Shown: in pieces, positions 32,018-41,361 of the stretch | Layout: each line of letters starts with the position of its first letter | Numbering within the stretch: the first letter of the stretch is position 1 | DNA from: Ruegeria_C sp041537925 | GTDB lineage: Bacteria; Pseudomonadota; Alphaproteobacteria; Rhodobacterales; Rhodobacteraceae | Assembly (NCBI RefSeq): GCF_041537925.1 | Contig: NZ_JBGOSH010000014.1 | Coordinates: 1-64,000 of the forward strand | DNA: 64,000 nt | Direction: 5' to 3' | Made by a program: the position numbers and the translations under genes | Notes under the pieces: model-generated | The model's input: only the letters and a program-made list of their open reading frames with translations | Database searches by the model: none | Told to the model about the DNA's origin: nothing

Positions 32018-34765
32018 ATGCTGGGACTGGGAACGCTCACCAAAAAGGTGTTCGGAACGCCGAATGACCGCAAGATCAAGGCGACCCGCCCGCTGATCGC
32101 AAAGATCAACGCGCAGGAAGAAGAGTTCGAAAAACTGTCTGATGACGGGCTGAAGGACAAGACCGAGGACCTGCGCAAGCGTGCCCTGGACGGCGAAAGC
32201 CTTGACGACCTGCTGCCCGAGGCCTTTGCCAATGTGCGCGAAGCCGCCAAGCGGGCGCTTGGCCTGCGCGCCTTTGACGTACAGTTGATGGGCGGCGCCT
32301 TCCTGCATCAGGGCAACATTGCCGAAATGAAAACCGGCGAAGGCAAGACGCTGGTTGCCACCTTCCCGGCCTATCTGAACGCGCTGACCGGCAAGGGCGT
32401 GCATGTGGTGACGGTGAACGAATACCTCGCCAAGCGTGACGCCGAATGGATGGGCAAGGTGTTCAGCGCGCTGGGCATGACCACCGGCGTGATCTGGACC
32501 GGCATGCCCGAGGATGAGAAACGCGCCGCCTATGGCTGTGACATCACCTATGCCACCAATAACGAGCTGGGCTTCGACTATCTGCGCGACAACATGAAAG
32601 CGGAACTGGACCAGCTGTTCCAGAAACATCACAACTTCGCCATCGTGGATGAGGTCGACTCGATCCTGATCGATGAGGCACGGACACCGCTGATCATCTC
32701 GGGCCCGGCGCAAGACCGCTCGGACCTGTACCTGACCATCGACACGGTGATCCCAACCTTGGACGATAGTCACTTTGAACTGGACGAAAAAACTCGGAAC
32801 GTGACCTTCACAGACGAGGGCAACGAGTTCCTGGAAACCCAGCTCAAGGCGCGAGACCTGCTGGATGAGGCTCAGTCGCTTTATGATCCCGAAAGCACAA
32901 CCATCGTGCATCACGTCAACCAGGGCCTGCGGGCACATAAGTTGTTCCAGAAGGACAAGGACTATATCGTTCGTGACGGGCAGGTTGTGCTGATCGACGA
33001 ATTCACCGGTCGGATGATGCCGGGCCGCCGCCTGTCGGACGGGCTGCATCAGGCCATCGAAGCCAAGGAAGGCGCGCCGATCCAGCCCGAAAACGTCACC
33101 CTGGCCAGCGTCACCTTCCAGAACTACTTCCGGCTGTACAACAAGCTGGGCGGCATGACCGGTACCGCATTGACCGAGGCCGAGGAATTTGCCGAAATCT
33201 ACGGTCTGGGCGTGGTCGAGGTGCCCACCAACAAGCCGATCGCACGGGTGGACGAGGACGATCAGGTCTATCGCACCACGGGCGAGAAATACGGCGCGAT
33301 GATCAAGGAAATCCGGGTAGCCAACGAAAAAGGTCAGCCGGTCCTGGTTGGCACCACCTCGATCGAAAAGTCCGAAATGCTCAGCCAGTTGCTGACCGAA
33401 GAAGGCATCAAGCACAACGTCCTGAACGCCCGCCAGCATGAAAAAGAGGCGCAGATCGTCGCCGAGGCGGGACATCTGGGCGCGGTCACCATCGCCACCA
33501 ACATGGCCGGTCGCGGCACCGACATTCAGCTGGGCGGCAATGTCGAGATGAAAGTGCTGGCCGCATTGGCCGAAAACCCCGAAGCCGATCCTGCCGAGCT
33601 GCGCGCCGCCGAAGAGGCCAAGCACGCGGAAGAGAAAAAGAAGGTGCTAGAGGCGGGCGGGCTGTTCGTAATGGCCTCGGAACGCCACGAAAGCCGCCGC
33701 ATCGACAACCAGCTGCGCGGCCGCTCAGGCCGTCAGGGTGACCCTGGCCGCACCGTGTTCTACCTCAGCCTCGAAGACGACCTGATGCGCATCTTTGGCT
33801 CGGAACGTCTGGAAAAGGTGCTCAGAACGCTGGGCATGAAAGAGGGCGAGGCGATCATTCACCCCTGGGTCAACAAATCGCTGGAACGCGCGCAGGCCAA
33901 GGTCGAGGGTCGCAATTTCGACATGCGCAAGAACGTTCTGAAATTCGACGACGTGATGAACGACCAGCGCAAGGTTGTGTTCAGCCAGCGGCGCGAGATC
34001 ATGGCCGCCGAAGACCTGTCCGAGATCGTGTCGGACATGCGCGAGCAGGTGATCGACGACATTATCGACCAGTACATGCCGCCGAAATCCTATGCCGATC
34101 AGTGGGACACACAGGGTCTTTACGCAGCCGTGATCGAAAAGCTGGGTCTCGACCTGCCGATCATCGACTGGGCCGATGAAGAGGGCGTCGATGACGAACA
34201 GATCCGCGAACGCCTGATCAAGGCCGCCGATGAGAACATGGCAAAGAAGGCGGTCGATTTCGGCCCCGAGAACATGCGCAACATCGAAAAGCAGGTGCTG
34301 CTGCAAACCATCGACGGCAACTGGCGCGAGCATCTGCTGACTCTGGAACATCTGCGCTCGGTCGTTGGGTTCCGGGGATATGCGCAGCGCGACCCGCTCA
34401 ATGAATACAAGAACGAAAGCTTCCAGCTGTTCGAGGGGATGCTCGACAGCCTGCGCGAAACGGTGACCCAGCAATTGGCGCGGGTCCGTCCGCTGAGCGA
34501 AGAGGAACAGCGCGAGATGCTGGCCCAGATGACCGCCCAGCAGGCCCAGATGCAGAGCGCGGCAGCGGGCGAGGCACCACAACAGAACGCCGAAGCGAAA
34601 GAACCCGCAATGGCGGGCGCGGATCAGGCGGCGGATGGCGGCGCTCAGGCAGCTCCCGGTTTTGTCGAAGACGACCCCGAAACCTGGGGCAAACCCTCGC
34701 GCAATGATCGCTGTCCCTGCGGCTCTGGCAAGAAGTTCAAACATTGCCACGGGCGGCTGACCTGA
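32018..34765 (+). CDS. secA: Protein translocase ATPase SecA
   Basis: A 915-residue motor of the Sec translocon. Visible parts are Walker A MKTGEGKTLVATFP, DEVDSILIDEARTPLIISGP, the NMAGRGTDIQLGG motif and the C-terminal zinc-binding CPCGSGKKFKHCHG. Length matches typical proteobacterial SecA. Start ATG 32018 has GGAG five bases upstream; the open frame extends a further 300 bases back, but that part is antisense to the isomerase gene. A terminator follows at 34802. Confidence 0.97.
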   Translation: MLGLGTLTKKVFGTPNDRKIKATRPLIAKINAQEEEFEKLSDDGLKDKTEDLRKRALDGESLDDLLPEAFANVREAAKRALGLRAFDVQLMGGAFLHQGNIAEMKTGEGKTLVATFPAYLNALTGKGVHVVTVNEYLAKRDAEWMGKVFSALGMTTGVIWTGMPEDEKRAAYGCDITYATNNELGFDYLRDNMKAELDQLFQKHHNFAIVDEVDSILIDEARTPLIISGPAQDRSDLYLTIDTVIPTLDDSHFELDEKTRNVTFTDEGNEFLETQLKARDLLDEAQSLYDPESTTIVHHVNQGLRAHKLFQKDKDYIVRDGQVVLIDEFTGRMMPGRRLSDGLHQAIEAKEGAPIQPENVTLASVTFQNYFRLYNKLGGMTGTALTEAEEFAEIYGLGVVEVPTNKPIARVDEDDQVYRTTGEKYGAMIKEIRVANEKGQPVLVGTTSIEKSEMLSQLLTEEGIKHNVLNARQHEKEAQIVAEAGHLGAVTIATNMAGRGTDIQLGGNVEMKVLAALAENPEADPAELRAAEEAKHAEEKKKVLEAGGLFVMASERHESRRIDNQLRGRSGRQGDPGRTVFYLSLEDDLMRIFGSERLEKVLRTLGMKEGEAIIHPWVNKSLERAQAKVEGRNFDMRKNVLKFDDVMNDQRKVVFSQRREIMAAEDLSEIVSDMREQVIDDIIDQYMPPKSYADQWDTQGLYAAVIEKLGLDLPIIDWADEEGVDDEQIRERLIKAADENMAKKAVDFGPENMRNIEKQVLLQTIDGNWREHLLTLEHLRSVVGFRGYAQRDPLNEYKNESFQLFEGMLDSLRETVTQQLARVRPLSEEEQREMLAQMTAQQAQMQSAAAGEAPQQNAEAKEPAMAGADQAADGGAQAAPGFVEDDPETWGKPSRNDRCPCGSGKKFKHCHGRLT

Positions 34766-34801
34766 GGGCACTGCCCTTATTCGGACAAAATGACTCCCAA
34801 G

Positions 34802-34828
34802 GGCGGCCACAAACTGGCCGCCTTTTTT
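34802..34828 (+). terminator. Intrinsic terminator after secA
   Basis: GGCGGCCA, 5-base loop, TGGCCGCC and six T: an 8-bp stem ending 38 bases before the next gene's ATG. It clearly separates secA from the envelope gene downstream. Confidence 0.88.
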
Positions 34829-34866
34829 AACGAAAGTTAATCCGAACAAAGCCGGGGGAGTCGGTG

Positions 34867-35847
34867 ATGATTCGGACACGCAACCTACTGACAGTCGGCG
34901 GAACGGCGTTCTGCGCACTGGCGATCGGATATTTCATGCAGCGCGACGCGCCTTCGCAATATGCGTCCATCATCCGGCATCCGTCTGGGTTGCAACAGCG
35001 CGTTCTGGCCCCATTTGCGCGCGCGGACATTGATGAATATGCCATGCTTGAGGTCCGCGATATCAAGCTGACCTCGGCCTTGCCCGGCCTGCCAGTGCCC
35101 ACTCGTCTGGCTCAACCGACGCTGGAACATGTGACAGATGGCGCAGTCGCAGCGCGCGAGCTTTCGCTGCCTGTACCGCCAGGCGACCCGATGCACCCGG
35201 AGCTTGGATGCAACGTCACTGTCGCTTCATCGGTGTTGCCGCTGGCCCGCGTCGCGCTTTCGGTTGAGGCATCGTGCTTTCCGAACCAACGGGTAACAGT
35301 GCATCACAGTGGCCTGTTCTTTACCGACACCACCGACGGCAAAGGCGCGCTTGATGTCACGATCCCGGCGCTGTCGGAGCAGGCGGTGTTCATCATCGAG
35401 TTTGAAAACGGCGCCGGTGCGGTCGCCCGTGCCGAAGTGGACGAGTTGCTGGAATTCGAGCGTGTGGCAATCCAGTGGGGCGGCGAATCCGGCCTGCAGA
35501 TCAACGCCAAAAGCGACAATGGGGTGACCCCGGTCACCGCCAATGACAGCGCATATGGTGATGTCGTCCGCCTTGGCAAGCTGGGCAACAGCACCTCTCG
35601 TGTGGCCGAAATCTACAGCGTTCCACGCGACCAGCTGGCGCGCTCGGACGCAATATCGCTGACGATCGAGGCCGAAGTCACCGCCGCCAATTGCGACCGC
35701 GACATCGCCGCGCAGTCGCTGGAGCTGCGCGCAAACCGCAGTTTGCGGATGCGCGACCTGACCCTGTCAATGCCAAGCTGCGACGCGACCGGTGACTTTC
35801 TGGTGTTGAATAATCTTGTCGAAGACCTGAAGATCGCCGGAAAATAA
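34867..35847 (+). CDS. Uncharacterised exported protein next to secA
   Basis: A 326-residue protein with an N-terminal anchor or signal (LLTVGGTAFCALAIGYFMQ) and no transport motif I know. The body is rich in beta-type segments: SVEASCFPNQRVTVHHSGLFF and FIIEFENGAGAVARAEVDE resemble Ig-like or prealbumin-like strands. Six Cys in the mature part may form disulphides (CNVTV, SCFPN, ANCDRD, PSCDATG). A GGGGGAG site supports the ATG at 34867. Homologues beside secA in roseobacters are sometimes labelled translocase by position only. It is 23 bases from the next gene and shares its strand, so the pair may be an operon. Confidence 0.7.
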   Translation: MIRTRNLLTVGGTAFCALAIGYFMQRDAPSQYASIIRHPSGLQQRVLAPFARADIDEYAMLEVRDIKLTSALPGLPVPTRLAQPTLEHVTDGAVAARELSLPVPPGDPMHPELGCNVTVASSVLPLARVALSVEASCFPNQRVTVHHSGLFFTDTTDGKGALDVTIPALSEQAVFIIEFENGAGAVARAEVDELLEFERVAIQWGGESGLQINAKSDNGVTPVTANDSAYGDVVRLGKLGNSTSRVAEIYSVPRDQLARSDAISLTIEAEVTAANCDRDIAAQSLELRANRSLRMRDLTLSMPSCDATGDFLVLNNLVEDLKIAGK

Positions 35848-35870
35848 TCCGTAGGCAAATCAGGTTCCTC

Positions 35871-37430
35871 ATGAATTGGCTCCGTGCGGCGGTTTTTGCC
35901 GCGCTTTTCGTTTCCGGCATGGCGCTGCCCGGGCTGGCGCAGGATGTGACACTCACCTCGCGCGACGGTGCGGTGGCGGTCACCGGTGACCTACTGGGCT
36001 ATGATGGCGAGTTTTATCGGGTCGATACCAGGTTCGGAGAATTGACGGTCGATGCCTCGGGCGTCAGCTGCGACGGACCCGCCTGCCCCAAGCTGACCGA
36101 TTTTGTGGCCGAGATCACGCTGGCCGGATCCTCGTCCATGGCCGAGGTGCTGCTGCCCGCCCTGCTTGAAGGCTTCGCTCAGGGCAATGGTTACGTGACC
36201 CAACGCTTGCCCTTGCCCGGTGGCGGCTTCGTCTATGCGTTGCAGCAGCCGGGTCATACCCTGCCCGCCGCAAGGTTCCGCTTCGATATCTCGACCACCG
36301 ATCAGGGCATCGATGCACTGCTGAGCGGACACGCAGATGTCGCCATGGCGCTGCGCGAGATCCGACCCCAGGAGCGTGAACGCGCCCGTGAGGCCGGCCT
36401 TGGCGACATGACACATCCCAACCACAGCCGCGTTCTGAGTCTTGATGCCATGGTGCCCATCGTCGCGCCAGACAACCCTGTGCGTAGCATGTCGGTCGAT
36501 GATCTGGCGCTGGTTCTGTCCGGCGTAATGACCAACTGGGCAGAGTTGGGCGGGCCGAATGCGCCGATTTCGGTGCATTTGCCGGGGGAGGGATCTGGTC
36601 TGGCGCAAGCAGTCGAGGATCGCATCCTTAAGCCCGTCGGCACCGCGGCGACGGGGGATGCGGCGCGGCACCAACGCGGTAGCCGCCTGACCCGCGCGGT
36701 CGAGGCAGATCCCTTTGCACTGGGTGTGGCGAGCTTTGCCGAGATCGGCAATGCCCGTCCCCTGACCCTGAGCGGTGACTGCGGGTATTCGATCGCAGCC
36801 AACCGGCGGTCGATCAAAACCGAAGATTATCCGCTCAACTCGCCCATGTTTCTCTACATCCCCGCCCGCCGCCTGCCGAAGGTCGCACGCGAGTTTCTAG
36901 CCTATACGCGTGGCCCGTCGGCGCAGTTGGTCATTCGCGAGGCCGGGTTCGTCGACCAGGTACCGGAATTGGTGGAGATGGATGCGCAGGGCGCGCGGCT
37001 TGCCAATGCCATCGCATCGGCAGGGGACGAGTTGCCACTGTCCGAGTTGCAACGGTTGACGCAAGTCCTGTCACCGCTGGCGCGGCTCACCACCTCGTTC
37101 CGGTTTGAAGCCGGATCATCTCGCCCCGATGCGCAATCCCGCTCGAATATCCAGCAACTGGCGCAGGCGTTGGAGATCGGGGCATATGATGCGCGCAAGC
37201 TGGTCTTTGTCGGGTTTTCCGATGGGGTCGGTCCGGTCACCAGCAATCAGAATATAGCCCTGCGCCGGGCACAGGCGGTGCGCGACGCGGTGATTGCGGC
37301 TGCAGAAACTGCTAATCTGGATCGGGTGGAGATCAGCATCGACGCCTTTGGCGAGGCGATGCCGATGGCCTGTGACGGCAGCGACTGGGGCCGTCAGGTG
37401 AATCGTCGGGTCGAGGTCTGGACCCGTTGA
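35871..37430 (+). CDS. Periplasmic PstS-like binding domain fused to an OmpA domain
   Basis: A 519-residue exported protein with signal peptide (ALFVSGMALPGLAQ). Residues about 80-340 resemble a phosphate-type binding protein: ITLAGSSSMAEVLLPALLEGF, TTDQGIDALLSGHADVAMA and SMSVDDLALVLSGVMTNWAELG all match PstS-like folds. The C-terminal 120 residues form an OmpA-type peptidoglycan-binding domain (TSFRFEAGSSRPDAQSR; VGFSDGVGPVTSNQNIALRR; GRQVNRRVEVW). So a solute-binding domain appears tethered to the cell wall. No phosphate transporter genes are near, and ligand and partner are unknown. Confidence 0.82.
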   Translation: MNWLRAAVFAALFVSGMALPGLAQDVTLTSRDGAVAVTGDLLGYDGEFYRVDTRFGELTVDASGVSCDGPACPKLTDFVAEITLAGSSSMAEVLLPALLEGFAQGNGYVTQRLPLPGGGFVYALQQPGHTLPAARFRFDISTTDQGIDALLSGHADVAMALREIRPQERERAREAGLGDMTHPNHSRVLSLDAMVPIVAPDNPVRSMSVDDLALVLSGVMTNWAELGGPNAPISVHLPGEGSGLAQAVEDRILKPVGTAATGDAARHQRGSRLTRAVEADPFALGVASFAEIGNARPLTLSGDCGYSIAANRRSIKTEDYPLNSPMFLYIPARRLPKVAREFLAYTRGPSAQLVIREAGFVDQVPELVEMDAQGARLANAIASAGDELPLSELQRLTQVLSPLARLTTSFRFEAGSSRPDAQSRSNIQQLAQALEIGAYDARKLVFVGFSDGVGPVTSNQNIALRRAQAVRDAVIAAAETANLDRVEISIDAFGEAMPMACDGSDWGRQVNRRVEVWTR

Positions 37431-37479
37431 TCGGCACGCGATCTGGTCCAAAAAAAGGTGCCACTATTCCGATTGCGCT

Positions 37480-38238
37480 TCAGAGATATCCTTCGCTGCG
37501 AAAGCTCAATTCATTCGCTTTGCCGATGATTAGGTGGTCGTGCAGGGTCAATCCCAACGCCTGACAGGCATCCTGAATGCGCATGGTCATGTCTATATCC
37601 GACTGAGATGGGGTCGGGTCGCCTGAGGGGTGGTTGTGCACCAGGATAAGCGCCGAGGCATTCAGCTCCAGCGCCCGCTTCGCCACCTCGCGCGGATAGA
37701 CCGGAACATGGTCGACGGTACCACGCGCCTGTTCCTCATCGGCGATCAGAACGTTCTTGCGATCCAGGAACAGCACCCGGAGCTGCTCCGTCTCGCGATG
37801 GGCCATAGTGGTGTGGCAATAATCCAGCAGCGCGTCCCAGCCGGACAGCACGTGGCGCTGCAACACCCGAGCGCGGGCCAGCCGGTGTGCGCTGGCCTCG
37901 ACGATCTTGAGTTCGGTGATCATCGCCGCGCCCACCCCCGCAACCTCGGCCAGACGGTCGGGTGGCGCGCTGAGCACCCGGTTGAAATCCCCGAAACTGT
38001 CCAGCAACAGCCGCGCCAGTGGCTTCACATCCTGCCGGGGGATGGCGCGGAACAGCACCAGTTCCAGCATCTCATAATCTGGCATCGCTGCCGCTCCGCC
38101 GGACATGAACCGCTCGCGCAGGCGTGTTCGGTGATCCTTGATGTAAGACGGCATACGCCCCGTTGGCAGCGCAACCGTCGGAGCCTCATCCGGGTCGAAC
38201 AACATCGGGGCTTCTTGAAAGGCGTCAGAACTGGACAT
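37480..38238 (-). CDS. radC: RadC family JAB-domain protein
   Basis: A 252-residue protein with a helix-hairpin-helix segment (LAEVAGVGAAMITELKIVEA) and the RadC JAB/MPN metal site LVHNHPSGDPTPSQSDIDMT. A catalytic Glu expected early in the domain is present upstream. The name RadC is historical; a DNA-repair role is not established. ATG 38238 is chosen; a GTG at 38262 would add eight residues. It stands alone between the convergent OmpA-fusion gene and the thiamin transporter permease. Confidence 0.9.
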   Translation of the reverse strand: MSSSDAFQEAPMLFDPDEAPTVALPTGRMPSYIKDHRTRLRERFMSGGAAAMPDYEMLELVLFRAIPRQDVKPLARLLLDSFGDFNRVLSAPPDRLAEVAGVGAAMITELKIVEASAHRLARARVLQRHVLSGWDALLDYCHTTMAHRETEQLRVLFLDRKNVLIADEEQARGTVDHVPVYPREVAKRALELNASALILVHNHPSGDPTPSQSDIDMTMRIQDACQALGLTLHDHLIIGKANELSFRSEGYL

Positions 38239-38273
38239 ATCGCGAGGTTGCCCCGGAATCACTTTCCAGCCGG

Positions 38274-39008
38274 TTAACGCGCCTCACCCGCCATGCGGGC
38301 GGTCAGCTTTCGAACCACCAGATGCAACAGCACCGAGAGCACGCCAAGCGTCAGCATCGCGGCGAACATCAGGTCGGTCTTGGCCCGGCCATTGGCCAGC
38401 AGCATCAGATAGCCCAACCCGCGCGACGATCCGACCCATTCGCCGATCACCGCCCCGATCGGCGCATAGACCGCCGCCAGGCGTAGCCCCGAGGCTAGAG
38501 AGGGCAGCGCGGCAGGCACTCGAATCTGCCACAGGATCGCGCGGCGGCTGGCCTGCATCGTGCGCGCCAGATCCAGATACCCCTCGGGCGTGCGCATGAG
38601 CCCGTCGAAAAAGGACGAGGTCACGGGGAAGTAGATAATCAGCACCGCCATCGCGACTTTTGACCCTAACCCGTAGCCAAACCACAATGTCAGGATCGGC
38701 GCCAAGGCAAAGACTGGCAGCGCCTGGGTAAAGACCAGCATCGGCTGCACCAGCACCCGAACAGCCCGTGACGAGGCCAACTGAATCGCAGTGGCCGCAC
38801 CCAGCGCCGATCCGACGATCAGGCCGATCAGGACCTCCAGCGCGGTGATAAGAGTGTTTTCAGCAATCACAGCGCGGTTCGCCCACCAGGTTTCGGCCAC
38901 TACAATGGGGCCGGGCAGGATAAAGCGCGGCAGAGCAGTGAACAGCACCACACCCTGCCAGAGCAGGATGGCAAACACCGCCGCCGCCAGAGGCGCACCC
39001 ATCTTCAT
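38274..39008 (-). CDS. thiX: ABC transporter permease for thiamin pyrimidine precursor (ThiX-like)
   Basis: A 244-residue BPD_transp_1 permease with about six membrane spans and the EAA loop RTPEGYLDLARTMQASRRAI. It is the last gene of the thiamin operon, overlapping thiZ by four bases. With ThiY and ThiZ it would import an HMP-type pyrimidine such as formylaminopyrimidine. The permease family alone does not fix the substrate; the operon, the TPP riboswitch and TenA do. Confidence 0.82.
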   Translation of the reverse strand: MKMGAPLAAAVFAILLWQGVVLFTALPRFILPGPIVVAETWWANRAVIAENTLITALEVLIGLIVGSALGAATAIQLASSRAVRVLVQPMLVFTQALPVFALAPILTLWFGYGLGSKVAMAVLIIYFPVTSSFFDGLMRTPEGYLDLARTMQASRRAILWQIRVPAALPSLASGLRLAAVYAPIGAVIGEWVGSSRGLGYLMLLANGRAKTDLMFAAMLTLGVLSVLLHLVVRKLTARMAGEAR

Positions 39009-39733
39009 GCCGCGCGCTCTCGCAAAAGACGCAGCAGCGCGCCCTGGGTTTCCAACATCTCGATATCATCCACCAGACGCGGCGCAGGCGAAGCGGGCAC
39101 GGCACAATGATCAAGACTGCGATGCGACATCACCGCAATGGTCTGACCCAGACGCGCAGCCTCGCCGGGATCATGGGTCACCAGCAGAACGGTGCGGCCC
39201 TGCAACAATTCGACCGCCAGTTCCTGCATATCGGCCCGCGTCCGGGCATCGAGCGCCGAGAACGGCTCATCCAGCAGGATAATCTGCTTGTCCTCCATCA
39301 GCGTCCGCGCCAGCGCCGCGCGCTGCCGTTGCCCACCTGACATTTCAGAAGGTTTCTTGTGGGCGTGTTCGGTCAGACCGACGCGCCCCAGCAACCTCGC
39401 CAACCGGTCAGCGTCAGGCTTTTCCCCGCGCAAACGTGCGCCCATTGTTACGTTTCGCGCCACATCTGCCCAAGGCATCAGCAGATCGTCCTGCGCCATA
39501 TAAGCGACACGCGGCATCACAGGTTGTCCGTCCGAGGCGCGAATCGTGCCGTCAAACGTGGCCCCGGTCTGTAACCCGGCGATCAGGCGCAAAACCGTCG
39601 ATTTCCCAACACCCGAGCCGCCCAGCAGGCAGGTCCATTCCCCCGCCTTCAGAACAAGCGACAACGGCGCGAAAAGGGGCACCCCGTCGATTGATGCGCC
39701 CCCTTCGACCGTTATGTCGGGTGCTGCTGTCAC
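39005..39733 (-). CDS. thiZ: ABC transporter ATPase for thiamin pyrimidine precursor (ThiZ-like)
   Basis: A 242-residue ATPase of the nitrate/taurine/pyrimidine importer group. Walker A GGSGVGKSTVL, signature MSGGQRQRAALARTL, Walker B IILLDEPFSALD, and the H-loop LVTHDPGEA. Start is GTG 39733, overlapping the tenA stop by four bases (GTGA). Energises ThiX-mediated import. Confidence 0.87.
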   Translation of the reverse strand: MTAAPDITVEGGASIDGVPLFAPLSLVLKAGEWTCLLGGSGVGKSTVLRLIAGLQTGATFDGTIRASDGQPVMPRVAYMAQDDLLMPWADVARNVTMGARLRGEKPDADRLARLLGRVGLTEHAHKKPSEMSGGQRQRAALARTLMEDKQIILLDEPFSALDARTRADMQELAVELLQGRTVLLVTHDPGEAARLGQTIAVMSHRSLDHCAVPASPAPRLVDDIEMLETQGALLRLLRERAA

Positions 39734-40413
39734 GGGGTCATGCCCATTTCCCAGAACTTGACCTCAAGCTCTGTGGCGGTGCGAAAGGTCTTGCACAGGC
39801 TCTGCCAGACTGGCAGTTGATCGTATCCCTCGCCCAAGCGGCGGGCCACAGCGCTGTCGATCATGGCACCAACGTCACGGCAGTAGCTCTGGTACTGATC
39901 GCCTGCATAGGTGTCGATCCATTGCTGATAAGCGTCCGAGCCTGCCTCTTGCTTCAGCCGCAAGCCGATCTCGGCATAGCCCATGACGCAAGGCGCAAGC
40001 GCGGCCAATAGGGTCAGGAAATCGCCACTATACCCGGCCTCGAGCACATAGCGCGTGTAGGCCAGGTTTTCAGGCCGTTCGGGCGTCGCGGCCAGCGCGT
40101 CGTGAGAGATACCGGCTTCGGCGCAGACGCCGACATGCAGCATCATCTCTTCGTGGATCAACCCATTCACGGTGGATGAGGCGACCAGCATTTCCTCATG
40201 CGTCTCAGCCTTGACCACCGCCAACGCCCAGGCGCGCGAGAAATGGATCAGGAACACGTAATCCTGCTGCAGATAATGCAGAAATGCGTCATTCGGCAGG
40301 CTGCCGTCGCTCAGGCTCTCGACAAAGGCGTGGCGGGTATAGTCCCGCCACGTCTCGCCGGTGGCTGCGCGCATCAGGCCGAAAGCGCGACCATAATCCG
40401 GGGCCGCACTCAT
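39730..40413 (-). CDS. tenA: Aminopyrimidine aminohydrolase / thiaminase II (TenA)
   Basis: A 227-residue helical TenA_C-class enzyme. The catalytic Cys is C142 in LAPCVMGYAEIG; other active-site marks are AFLHYLQQDYVFLIHFSRAW and the EAGYSG and late YQSYC segments. In Bacillus this enzyme hydrolyses aminopyrimidine to HMP during salvage of degraded thiamin. Placed between thiY and thiZ, it should process the imported pyrimidine into HMP for ThiD. Overlaps both neighbours by four bases. Confidence 0.9.
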   Translation of the reverse strand: MSAAPDYGRAFGLMRAATGETWRDYTRHAFVESLSDGSLPNDAFLHYLQQDYVFLIHFSRAWALAVVKAETHEEMLVASSTVNGLIHEEMMLHVGVCAEAGISHDALAATPERPENLAYTRYVLEAGYSGDFLTLLAALAPCVMGYAEIGLRLKQEAGSDAYQQWIDTYAGDQYQSYCRDVGAMIDSAVARRLGEGYDQLPVWQSLCKTFRTATELEVKFWEMGMTP

Positions 40414-41345
40414 TGCGCGGTCACATCAATGGCAATGTCGCTGACCGGATTGACGCTGTCGGTCAGGCCCTTGTCCTTGAGGAATTCCTCGAACCTCGAA
40501 TAGCGCCCGGCATCCAGACCTGCGGGGCGCAGCGCGAAGCGGGTCAGCGTGTCTTTCCAGGCCCGCTTGTTCAGCTCGTCCTGCAACTCGGTCGAGGTGC
40601 CCGAGAAGATCTCCCAGCTTTCCTGCGGGTGGTTCACGATGAACTGCGTGGCTTTCTCGGTCGCGGCAATGAAACGCGCGACCTTGTCCGCATCCATCAT
40701 CGCCGGATTGGCAACATAGATCAGTTCGTCATAGGGCGGCACACCTTCTTCCTCGATATAGAAACAAGTGCCGGGATGACCTTCGATATCCATCTGGTTC
40801 AGCTCGAAATTCCGGTATGCGCCGATCACGGCATCGACCTGACCGGACATCAGCGCGGGCGACAGCGAGAAGTTCACATTGACCAGCTCGACCTCGTCCA
40901 GCTTGACGCCGTAATTGCCGAGAACCGTGCTCAGTACCGCCTCTTCGACACCGGCGACCGAGAAACCGATCTTTTTGCCCTTCAGGTCGGCGGGCGTCTT
41001 GATCGGCCCGTCCTTGAGCACCAGCAGACAGTTCAGCGGTGTGGCCACCAGCGTGCCGACACGTTTCAGCGGCAGGCCCTCATGGATTTGCAGGTGCAAC
41101 TGCGGCTGATAGCTGACCGCCAGATCGCCTTGACCGGCCGCAACCAGACGCGGCGGAGCCGAGGGGTCAGCGGGGGCGATGATTTCAACATCGAGGTCCT
41201 GTTCGGCGAAATAGCCCTTTTCCTGCGCGACGATAATGGGTCCGTGATCGGGGTTCACGAACCAGTCCAGAAGGACGGTCATCTTGTCTCCGGCAAATCC
41301 GGGGGTGGCGGCGAGAAGCGCCAGAGTTGTGAGAATTTTCTTCAT
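40410..41345 (-). CDS. thiY: Pyrimidine-precursor-binding protein (ThiY-like, NMT1 family)
   Basis: A 311-residue periplasmic binding protein, signal peptide MKKILTTLALLAATPGFAG. TVLLDWFVNPDHGPIIVAQE and GQGDLAVSYQPQL are typical NMT1/THI5-like family marks; PANPAMMDADKVARF follows later in similar form. It captures an HMP-type precursor for ThiX-ThiZ. ATG 41345 is 16 bases after thiF; the longer frame to 41678 overlaps thiF and is rejected. Confidence 0.87.
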   Translation of the reverse strand: MKKILTTLALLAATPGFAGDKMTVLLDWFVNPDHGPIIVAQEKGYFAEQDLDVEIIAPADPSAPPRLVAAGQGDLAVSYQPQLHLQIHEGLPLKRVGTLVATPLNCLLVLKDGPIKTPADLKGKKIGFSVAGVEEAVLSTVLGNYGVKLDEVELVNVNFSLSPALMSGQVDAVIGAYRNFELNQMDIEGHPGTCFYIEEEGVPPYDELIYVANPAMMDADKVARFIAATEKATQFIVNHPQESWEIFSGTSTELQDELNKRAWKDTLTRFALRPAGLDAGRYSRFEEFLKDKGLTDSVNPVSDIAIDVTAQ

Positions 41346-41361
41346 GTTATCAATACCCTGT

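Noticed and set aside
37431..37479. Terminator between the OmpA-fusion gene and radC
   Set aside because: GGCAC/GTGCC is only 5 bp with a long loop.
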